Part shown: positions 35,312 to 44,020 of the stretch, in pieces
Position numbering within the stretch: position 1 is the stretch's first letter
Layout of the letters: each line of letters begins with the position of its first letter
NCBI GenBank assembly: GCA_025769875.1
Contig: JAGFNK010000163.1
Coordinates: forward strand, 40,767-104,766
Length of the DNA stretch: 64,000 bases
Direction of reading: 5' to 3'
Source of the DNA: Russula earlei
Lineage: Eukaryota > Basidiomycota > Agaricomycetes > Russulales > Russulaceae
The notes under the pieces: model-generated
What the model was told of the DNA's origin: nothing
Database searches by the model: none
The model's input: the letters and a program-made list of their open reading frames with translations, nothing else
Made by a program: the position numbers and the translations under genes

Positions 35312-37484
35312 TTATACGTTGGGTCGTACAGCCGTAGCGGAGTAGAATTCCTTGAGGAGTCTGGGGGCATTGAGGTCGTGATGATCGACCCATGAGTCAT
35401 CTGACGATGGATAGCCTTTCCAGTGTACGAGATATTGGAGTTTACGTGTTCGTCCAAACCTTCTGGCATCTAGAATGGCCTCGATTTCGTATTCTTCTTC
35501 GTTATCGATGATCGGGGGAGGTCGTGTGAACGGCGTGCCATACTCTTCCGTTTCTATATATGGTAGGAGTAGGTTGGCATGGAAAACGTCGTGTATTTTC
35601 ATAGATGACGGAAGTTGGAGTTGGTAGGCGACTTTGGAAATCTTTTTTATGATGGGGAAGGGTCCGTAACGTTTTGGGGTCAGCTTGCGGTTTCCTCGTG
35701 TTTTGAGGTTCTTGCTTTCTAGCCATACGAGGGTTCCTTCTTTCATTTCCGGGTTATCAGGTCTAGAGGGTTGTTGTTTACGTTCTAAAAGTTGCTGCGC
35801 ATCGCGTCTAGATTGTTCTAGTTCTCTGAGTCGATCGGTTGAGGCGGGAACGTTGTTGTCCTCGAGGTTTATGTCGATCTGGGGTTTGAATCCCATGAGA
35901 AGTTCGTGTGGTGATCGTCGTGATGTTTCATGCTTCCATGAGTTATGTGCGTATTCCGCAATGGGAAGTATTTTTGCCCAGGAGTGTGGGTGGGTTGCGG
36001 TCCAAGGTCTTAAGTATTGTTCTAGCCAGGCATTCATTCTTTCAGTTTGTCCGTCAGTTTGAGGGTGGAATGCTGTGGACATGTTTTGTTTGATGCCTAG
36101 GCTTTTACATATTGCTTTGGAGAAGTTTGATGCAAATCGGGGGTCTCTGTCGGATATGATTCTTTTGGGGATTCCAAACCAAGGCACGAGGTGTTTTAGG
36201 TACTCGTGTGCAACACCTGTTCCATCAATCGTTTTGTTACATGGGATAAATTTGGTTGCTTTAGAGCATCCTTGATCGACAATGGTGAGGATACTATCGA
36301 ATCCTTCTGATTTTGGTAAGTCGGTGATGAGGTCCATTGACACGTATTGAAAGGGGCCTTGTTCAACGTGTGTGTCGAGTGGAAAGGTTGTGGCTTTCTT
36401 TCTTGGAAGATTGGTTTTGGATTCTTGGCACTTGGCGCAACCTTTTACGTATTGTTCTACGAATTGTCGTAGTTTGGGTCCTTCATAGTGTTGTTTGACT
36501 AGGTCCCATGTGTTGGCAATTCCAGGGTGTCCTGCAGGTGGGGCATCGTGAAATTGTCGTAGGATTTCTCGTCGTTTGTCTAGTTTGTCAGGTAAGTAGA
36601 TTTTTCGTGTGAATATTTCAGGTGGAAGGAGGGTGGTTTTTTGTTCTTCTACCCCCTTGTTAAGGTCTTTGCGACGAGAAAGTGTGTCGGCAATTGTATT
36701 TGTGTGTCCAGGAATGTGTTCCATAACTAAGTTGAAGTCTTGCATATAGTGAGTTGGACCTTCTAATTCGTTTTAATCGCAGATTTTGTTCGAGAAATTT
36801 TCCCTGTTCTTCCTTTTCTTTGGGAGAGAGGGGGTACACTCTGCAATTGATTGTCGTGGGAGCGTCGGGCTTAAGATCAATAGCGTGATCCCACTTTCTT
36901 GGCCCAGGAAATCTCTCTGATTTTTGTTCTTCAAACACTTGACCATAGGTATGATATTGGAGGGGGACTATTTGTTGCCAAGTCAGTTGTTTTGATTGCA
37001 TTTGGGATTCCGCTAGTTGTTGGGCTATTGTAGTTTTTCGCAGTTGCGTTTGTACCCATAGTTCATCGCCTTCTTCCCATTGTGCGATATTCTTTATCCA
37101 TTCTGGTGTTTCTTCATCTCCGGATAAGGCTATCTTTCCTAACAGCGTTCCATCGGTCCAATTGATTTTGGGATTTGCTGATTCAAGGAAGGGATATCCT
37201 AAAATTAGGTCGTCTTGTCCGATGTCTGCTACAAGGAATTGGTGTTTATCCTTTTGTCCCAATAGTTCTAATTCCATGTCTACCGCTTGAGTGATTTTTC
37301 CTAGACGATTAGGGGTATTATCAACATTTTTCACTACTCTTGGCGTCGACAATTTTCGTGTTTTCAATTGAAGTTGTTTGGTTAACTTGGGGGATATGAA
37401 GCATTCCGTTGCTCCACTATCAATTAACGCAGTTTTCTCTTCGGCTTTTGAGGTTCCAACGTACATAGTCAAGTTGACCTGCAT
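35312..37484 (-). pseudogene. G1 pol: protease, integrase and chromodomain; RT deleted
   Basis: The 5' part encodes the aspartic protease (ALIDSGATECFISP) and the linker up to the RT start (CRVYPLSPKEKEEQGKFLEQ). At about 36750-36785 the sequence jumps to the end of RNase H. The remaining 477-codon ORF has HHCC and DDE integrase motifs (MDLITDLPKSEGFDSILTIV, SDRDPRFASNF, HPQTDGQTERMNAWLEQYL), a GPY/F-like region and a C-terminal chromodomain (LQYLVHWKGYPSSDDSWV). Chromodomains direct integration to heterochromatin. Integrase and chromodomain look intact, RT is absent. Confidence 0.92.
36650..36668 (-). promoter_or_regulatory. candidate central polypurine tract in G1 pol
   Basis: The 19-nt plus-strand sequence TACCCCCTTGTTAAGGTCT is identical to that at the 3' PPT (33985-34003). 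It lies between RNase H and integrase, encoding DLNKGV. Ty1 and lentiviruses are known to have a second internal PPT. Confidence 0.55.
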
Positions 37485-37546
37485 TGACTTTCTTTTTATA
37501 ACTTTATGTACATTGGTACCTAGGGCCCGAGCGATCGCCGATATGC

Positions 37547-39251
37547 TCAGGCGTCCGAAAAATCCTTTCCCTCGTCGTCGTCAGTTCTCTGCATTCAACA
37601 TCCTAATGAACTCCTCTCTTTCCTCTTTAGAGAGAGCTTTGGCAGCTTTTGCGACTTTGGCCGTTGCACTTTCTTCAATGATTTCGACAACGGAGGATTC
37701 AGGATGTGGTGGGGGTCGCTTCTGCCGTGCGTGCGCGTGTCGGCTCGCGTTTGGGTTTCGTGGGGCAGTCTCTGGCGAGGTGTCCTTGTTTTGAGCAGTG
37801 GAAGCATCTGCCTTCAGGCGCGATGTTTTTCTTTATCGGCTTCGGTGATCGCTTTGCGTGCTGCGCCTGCGCTGGTGTCCATTGCATTCGGGTCGCGTGG
37901 TGGAAGGCGTGCGCGTGGTGCGGCGGTATTGTTGGTGGTGTTGCCGCGCGCGCCCCAATTCGAAAGGCGGGCCCAAGGGCGACTGTTGTTCGAATTGGTG
38001 TTCCTGTTGTGGGTGTTGGCGTGGTCAGTAAGGACTGCGCGTTTGCGCATCCAAATGCGATGTTGCTTTTGAGCACCGGTCATCCATTCGAGGAAGGTAG
38101 GTTGGGTCCTTCCTGGCTAATAATTGCTTCGACTAGTGGTTTGGGGAGGCCGCACGCAAACAAACGCATAACCATAGGATCGTCCGTGTGTAGAGATCCT
38201 CGTCGAGCTAACAACTCGAAATTAGCTATGTATTCATCCAAATTATTTTCCTTCATCTTGAGTTCGCGGAGTTGGTCTTGCGCGCGCTCGCGTTCGGCGT
38301 AGTCGGTAAATGCCTCTTTTAAATTGTTGCTCCATGGCCTGCCAAGCTGTTAGTCCAAAGGGGATTCTCGTCTGGATCCATCATGACTTTTTCGAGCCAC
38401 TCGTCCATCACTTCGACCCAACCATCGACGCGAGGTCCTTCCATCAATGACAAGAAATAAGCACATTTCTTGATGGGGTTTTGGGCAATCTTGCTGTCGA
38501 AGTTCATTCTCATGAAGCGTCGAAACGCGGTGAGAAATGCGTGGGTACGGGCGCGATCGCCGTTGAAGGCCTTGGGCGGAATGCCCTCGAGTTTGCCATT
38601 GTCGGCGGGGCGTGCGTCGCGGTCGTGTATGGCATATGCGTCGTAATCGTCGGGGTCGGGGCTGGGAGGTCGTCTATCGCGTCCTCTGAATCCTTGAAAT
38701 AAGGATGGGCGTGGATACGCCTGCGCCGTTCCGGACGACGCCAACTGTTGAGGTACTTGTGCGGGTGGTTCTTCTGGTTCGTCGGCCGCAACGAAAAGTT
38801 GCGTCGTGGTCTGGGGTTCTTGTTCCATGGGTTCGGCAGGCGCAGGTCCGGGGGTTGGTGCGCGAGATGGGTTCTTCGAGTTCGGAATTGGTTCTCCTGA
38901 TTTAATGAGCTGTTCCATGTCAAGACCCTTGAGGGGGTCAGAGATCAGTCCGAGAGCCGGGCGTGCGACGCGGTAGGCCTCGAAGTAGTCTTCGCGGCGT
39001 CGGATTTCGAACCATACGCCGTAGAGTGTCCCAAGACCTACTTTGGCCTTTCTGTAGTAAGCATAATACCCGGTCCAGGGTACACTGTCTATTCCCACTC
39101 TGAGGAAGTGAGCATTTTCTCTGAAGGCCTCAGGGACAAATGCGTCGTCGAGGTCTGGGTTTAGCTTGAAGGGACATTTGAGTTTCTTCAGCCCTTCTTC
39201 TGTGGGTTTTCCTTGTCCTTTGAATCTCCAGTCTCTGGCCATGGAAGTCAT
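37547..39251 (-). pseudogene. G1 gag, frameshifted
   Basis: The first 310 codons (MTSMARDWRFKGQGKPTEEG) include the gag core (KLEGIPPKAFNGDRARTHAF, KKCAYFLSLMEGPRVDGWV). A one-base change near 38355 relative to G2 throws the frame off. The C-terminal part, with the CCHC knuckle CFHCSKQGHLARDC (about 37800), is in another frame. Gag ends at 37547-37549 and overlaps pol in the -1 frame. Confidence 0.85.
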
Positions 39252-39318
39252 TTTCTCAAAACTGTTGTATTCGGGGGTGGATGCGTGTACACGCGTTCGG
39301 GGTCAAGGGTTCGAAGGT

Positions 39319-39329
39319 AAGCTTGTTCT
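39319..39329 (-). promoter_or_regulatory. G1 primer binding site, self-priming type
   Basis: Two nucleotides inside the 5' LTR the minus strand reads AGAACAAGCTT. This is exactly complementary to AAGCTTGTTCT within the LTR (39606-39596). It does not begin with TGG as tRNA-primed sites do. Tf1 and related chromoviruses are known to self-prime with the first 11 nt of their own mRNA. Confidence 0.7.
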
Positions 39330-39331
39330 AA

Positions 39332-39825
39332 TGTCACCGACTGGGGGCGGTGTCGCTGACAAATCGGTTCACGCGCGAGACGAGCGCAGTGAGTCGAGCG
39401 AGACACTAAGTCTTCGCGGATTTCGGGGATCTCGGAGACGATATTGCCGAGGCAAATATGTTCCGCGGAGAGGGGAAATTGCGAATAAGTCTTCGCGTTG
39501 AGAAGACTTATGAGCAGAAGAAGTTTCAGACGAAATGCTTGATGTCTTGCAAGTCTACAAGTCCTGAAGTTCGAAATCCAGTGATATTTCACAGGAGAAC
39601 AAGCTTAGGGCTTGTCCTCGTAGATCAGCAGTCTTATATACACGTTAGACACTATATCAAATAGCATCCTTGAGGTGGAAGTGAGGCGATCGAGCTGGAA
39701 CATGTGGGAAACGTCTGGTACATGCGAGGCTATGGAAGGGTCATAAAACACGTGGGAAACTCGAGACATGTCCGGGTAGGCTTATCCGGTTGCCGGTCTG
39801 GTCCGAAGTACCGGTTCTTGTGACA
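39332..39825 (-). repeat. G1 5' LTR with promoter
   Basis: This LTR has a minus-strand TATATAA at 39640-39634, followed by exactly 27 nt and then the 11-nt self-primer AAGCTTGTTCT (39606-39596). The predicted transcript would begin at the self-primer. Confidence 0.9.
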
Positions 39826-41842
39826 GATTGTGAAGCAACGTGAAAGCAGATCTCATTGAATTGCAAAATCGAATCTTGTGATATGCTCTCGGCGCAGGCG
39901 AAAAGTTTCCGATGCCTGTCAGCTGCCAGGTCCCGACCATCAAGCCCGACTTGCTGACATTCGTGCCTGTTTTGGTAATATGGCACCATTTGATGCACTA
40001 GCACAAATAAGATTCGATCAATCCGCCGATTGCGCTTGCCATCGAGCCAGTGTGATTTGAGGACGTGATGATATCTAAAAAATGATTAAGTCATCTTATC
40101 TTTGGATCAGTTGGAACACATACGCTTCGATCAACATATTTGTGTCCCCTTCCTCAAAGATATGCCGATTTTTCCGGAAAACCATGGACCACATATGGAC
40201 CACAGGCATCCATTCACACCCAAGGTAGTTCACAAAACTTTGTGGGACCTGAGGATCAGTGGAGATCTCCTCCTAGATTTACAGAAAGTCGGCCTGATCA
40301 TCTGTATGTACCCATCTCTTGATCTTATCCCACAGATCAGGAAATTCGGTTGTATTGAAGTGCGATCGCATCGCGCGCAACACGTGCCATTTGCAAAGCC
40401 ATATCCAACTTCCCGGATAAGCAATCTTGAGGGCAGCAATCTGCGTGGCATCACGATCTGTCATAATAATAGATGGCCGGATAGCCGGACTGGCATCCCT
40501 GACCCAACGGACAAAAAAGGAAATTGTGTCCATTGTTCCATTGGATGCCAGCATCCAGGCAACAGGCACACCTGTCCGGAAAAGGTAAGCGCGCTAAATT
40601 GACATTTAGTAAATATTACGCACCATGTCCCCAGTGATCCCGCGCAATCATGGTAAATAATAAAAAGTCCGGATATTGAGTAATATTATGAGTTGCATCA
40701 ATACCGATGAAGCCGTTCCCGAGGCGGCAGAATGCCTCCATTTGGAAAGGGGTCTGGATGCATAACACATATGCATCCTCCTGCAGATTTGACTGAGATG
40801 GGGCACTGTGCAGCCTATCTTTGTAAAATACATTTGTATTTTCATCTCTCAATCTGTCCAACCAGAGCCTGGTGGAGATGGCATCCTCTGGATGCAGCCT
40901 GATATTGTTATCTTCAATTTCCTGGGCCATGTGGCTCACATCCCGAAGCGAGATGAATTGGTCTCGGCTGCCATCGGGCGATGAATCCTGAATATCGCGT
41001 ACCTTTCAATTCATTAGGTTAGCAATTAAAAATAAATTCAATGCACACTTACTATTTCCCGTGGATCAACCTTCCTTGACAACAAGGATCTAATTTTATC
41101 GCGCGCTACACGTGACATTCGTGTGTAAGCAAGATTAGCAATTCCAATTTCATGGTCATGCTCACTTGCATATTGTCCGAGAATGGTAGGTGCGTCCGCG
41201 TATGATTTGATGACTATTCGGCAACAGCAACCCGTCTTCTTGATCTCGGATCTCCGTGTGCGATCGGGGTGCTTCTTTACATAACGTGAAGCTCCTCCGG
41301 ATAGTTGGCGGAAACAGATGAAAACTTTTTTTGTCCATCCCTGCCCATGCTCGGTGCTGGATGTAATCAATTCAATTGCATGAGCCAGTTCTTCTTGCCA
41401 GCGCCACGCGTCGAAATCGGCTGCTGTCGGCCATTCCATGGGGTATCCGCCGTGCTCCCAGTCATAATTAAAATCTCCCCTCTTTCCAGAATTGGCAATG
41501 ATCTTTGAAAGGGCATGCGTGAACTTCAAACGTTGTGTTGCACAAGGGGCGCTCGGGCCGGAAGCAGCGGATGGAGCAGATGGGGTGGATGATGCGCCGG
41601 CCAATTGGAAACAGGATAACATTTGTTTTTGATTTGGTAGGGAAAAAGGTAAGTAGTTATGCTACTGTTAACTCGCTTATATGTGTAATTTAACGCGTGA
41701 TTGAACCCCCGATTCTCTTGCCGACCAATTGCCTTTTATGGCAATTCTTGATCATCCAACCCACCGCTAAAAGTCAAAAGCTGTCACCGACCCACCAACT
41801 GTGCAGCTTACTTAAGGTACCTAGCACTTGGTCAGTCACACA
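39826..41842 (-). mobile_element. MULE (Mutator-like) DNA transposon, 3' truncated
   Basis: The minus strand encodes a MULE transposase in pieces separated by short introns: 41622-41038 (MLSCFQLAGASSTPS...), about 40985-40616, then about 40569-39830. The MULE domain shows GNGFIGIDATHNITQYPDFL and IIMTDRDATQIAALKIAYP, carrying the first catalytic aspartates, and WLCKWHVLRAMRSHF. The C-terminal part (SHWLDGKRNRRIDRILFVLV) continues to the G1 LTR junction at 39825. A terminal inverted repeat lies at 41789-41842; the other end is lost. Frames are fairly well preserved. Confidence 0.82.
41789..41842. repeat. MULE terminal inverted repeat, left copy
   Basis: AGCTGTCACCGACCCACCAA...ACTTAAGGTACCTAGCAC is matched in reverse complement by 51384-51436, which starts a second MULE fragment in the opposite orientation. 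Confidence 0.8.
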
Positions 41843-42206
41843 TAGTCACCAGACATGTAATGAAAACCTTGAAGCACCGTTTGAACTTTACATTGTTGAT
41901 GAGACAGGTAAAAACACTGCAATTGGAGGTTTGGGGGGGGGCAAGGAAAAAAGACAATGTAATATTGTGTGCATACAGGAATTAACTAAACACTCGATGA
42001 GCAAGGTCCAGGACGACCAACACACCGCCCAGCTGGCCCTGCCCATCATGCCCTGCTTGATCTCAAAGATCATCTCCCTTGAAGGATGATACATGCTCGT
42101 CAAGCATGAAAAATCCCTCCACACTGAAAGACACCTGTTGTCATGCAAGGCAGACCTTCATGGCTGTATCAATGCCGTGGTCCTAGCTGTGCTGTCTCTG
42201 TGAGAA
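41843..42206 (+). other. target DNA left of G2, no gene recognised
   Basis: This is contiguous with 50573 onward once G2 and its GAGAA duplication are removed. It contains an ORF ending ISKIISLEG (to 42089) that I do not recognise. Together with the kinase relic on the other side it forms about 1.2 kb between two divergent MULE ends. Confidence 0.5.
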
Positions 42207-42695
42207 TGTCACCACTGGGGGCGGTGTCGCTGACAAATCGTTTCACGCGCGAGACGTGCGCACTGAGCTGAGTGAGACAACGAGTTCTCGCGAAGGTCGG
42301 GGATCTCAGTGACAACACAGCGAAGGCTAGTGTGTACCGCGGAGTGGAAAGACGATGAATAAGTCTTCGCGTTCGAAGACTTAGAGAGAGAGAGAAGTTT
42401 CTGAGTCGTTTGCTTGATTCCCTGCAAGCCTACAGTCCCGAAGCTAGAATCCAGTGATATTCACAAGAGAACAAGCTTAGAGCTTGTTCTCTCTTACAGA
42501 CAGGTTTATATAGACATTGTATCCTATATCAAATAGTAGACACGATGTAATGGTGAGGCGATCGGAACTAGGGCACGCTGGAAGGTGCTGGTACATGCGA
42601 GGCTAACGAGTCATAAAACGCATGGGAATAATGAGGCTTGTCCGGGTAGGCTTGTCCGGTTGCCAGTCTGGTCCGAAGAGCCGGTTCTTGTGACA
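42207..42695 (-). repeat. G2 3' LTR
   Basis: It starts TGTCACCACTGGGG, ends TTCTTGTGACA, and is followed by the PPT (CACCCCCTTGTTAACG on the plus strand). Confidence 0.93.
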
Positions 42696-42713
42696 TCACC
42701 CCCTTGTTAACGT

Positions 42714-43961
42714 CTAAGCTATATAGGGGAGGATGGTGGAGTGGCAGCGATGGAGATGGTAAAAGGTTTGGTCACGAGGGACTCGACACATTCTGTCGGT
42801 TTTGCATCGTCGATGGGGGTTTCTGCAGTGGTCGGCCATATGTCCGTGGCGATTGCAGAGAACACAGACGGCGAATTTGGGACATTCAAACGTGTCATGC
42901 CCTCCGTCGTGACACCAGGCGCATTTGTCAGAAAGTCGGGGGGAGAATTGATACCATGGGTCTAAAAGAGCTTCTTTAGCGTCCCGATGGTCTTGTTCGG
43001 AGAGTTGAGGCATGGTCCCGAATAAGACTCGTGGTTCGAGACGAGCCTTGGCATTAGCTTTGGCCAGTTTGATCTCTGAGTCCCTCACTTCCCAGATCAT
43101 GTCGTGATATCTCTCGCGAGCCGTGACAAGGGAGTTTGCTATCTGTCGTGTCTTTTTTATGGCATATTGATAATGACGTACTTCGGCTTCGAGAGATAGG
43201 TCCTGTTTGAACCTAAGTGCTTCGTTTATGGCAGCGGTGTGTCTGAGGCCTTCTTTGAATGTGAAGGCGTCTTTTTGTGTGAGGAGGGGGTGAGGGTAAG
43301 GATCGGCGCGAGCTCGGATGGGGATACGATGAGTGGGGCACCCAGGGCCGTAGGTGGCTAGTAGCAAGGGGAAGCTGTCGTAGAGGTCGGGAAGAACAAA
43401 GCGAGGGGGTAGTGTATCGTCTTCGTTGCCTGGATCAGGGATTAGCAAGTCTAGTCCCAGATCTCCTTCTTCCCATCCTTCTCCAAGTTGCTCTAATTCG
43501 GAAGGCTGGGCGTTGTTAGTGGCTGGTTCATAAACTGGAGGTGGTGTCCTATCGCGGTCTATTGGGTTAAAGTTTTTGTTGAGTAGGATGACGGTGTGAG
43601 TTTGCCCGATAGCGGGGGTGTCAGTGCGTGGGGGAATTGGGATGGGATCAGGTGAAGGGGATCGAACGTGGTAGGAGGGGCTGCGGGTTCTGATGGGCCA
43701 ACTTGTTCCCAGAGTGGGAGATCGATTGCCAAAGGCACGTAATATTGTGGTGAGGGAATCGTCTTCCCATAGCTCGCGTGCTTGTACGATCATGGCGGCG
43801 TGTTGCACGGCGCGTCGGATGAGTATTCTGGTATTGATGGTGGCCGCTGTTGAGGGAGATGGCTCCCTAGACAGTGGTAGATGGATAAGTGCAGGAGAGT
43901 ATGGAGGGGTAGGTACAAGAGTGGTAGAGGAAGCGGTGGGAGAGTTTTGGGTAGAAGACAT
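42714..43961 (-). CDS. G2 ORF3: intact 415-aa protein with two CCHC knuckles
   Basis: This is the complete version of the third ORF. Its ATG lies about 60 nt after the pol stop and its own stop abuts the 3' PPT. The N-terminal 180 residues are Pro/Ser/Thr-rich. A conserved acidic block (DLGLDLLIPDPGNEDDTLPP) and YGPGCPTHRIPIRARADPYP follow, then an Ala/Lys/Glu helical region (about 270-330). Two knuckles close it: CAWCHDGGHDTFEC and CVLCNRHGHMADHC, followed by a further Cys/His-rich tail (CRNPHRRCKTDRMCRVPRDQ). I know no standard gypsy protein at this position. Translation presumably needs re-initiation, splicing or a subgenomic RNA. It is the least damaged gene in this element. Confidence 0.85.
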   Translation of the reverse strand: MSSTQNSPTASSTTLVPTPPYSPALIHLPLSREPSPSTAATINTRILIRRAVQHAAMIVQARELWEDDSLTTILRAFGNRSPTLGTSWPIRTRSPSYHVRSPSPDPIPIPPRTDTPAIGQTHTVILLNKNFNPIDRDRTPPPVYEPATNNAQPSELEQLGEGWEEGDLGLDLLIPDPGNEDDTLPPRFVLPDLYDSFPLLLATYGPGCPTHRIPIRARADPYPHPLLTQKDAFTFKEGLRHTAAINEALRFKQDLSLEAEVRHYQYAIKKTRQIANSLVTARERYHDMIWEVRDSEIKLAKANAKARLEPRVLFGTMPQLSEQDHRDAKEALLDPWYQFSPRLSDKCAWCHDGGHDTFECPKFAVCVLCNRHGHMADHCRNPHRRCKTDRMCRVPRDQTFYHLHRCHSTILPYIA

Positions 43962-44020
43962 GTTTGTTTGTGTTCTGGGGGGTGAAGCGGTAAGGAATGA
44001 TCGTTCGTGGATGGTGCTTT

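Larger units (their letters stand above)
33438..39825 (-). mobile_element. G1: chromovirus-type gypsy element lacking RT
   Basis: LTRs of 546 bp (left) and 494 bp (right), TGTCACCGACTGG...GGTTCTTGTGACA, enclose gag, protease, integrase with chromodomain, and a third ORF, all on the minus strand. Compared with G2 about 1.08 kb covering RT and RNase H is missing. The flanks do not match as a target duplication (GGAAA before, GATTG after). The left flank is Copia-B and the right flank is a MULE, so this copy probably arose by recombination between LTRs at different sites. It is non-autonomous. Confidence 0.9.

Noticed and set aside
37706..38302. 198-codon plus-strand ORF
   Set aside because: It is antisense to the G1 gag C-terminal region with its CCHC knuckle.
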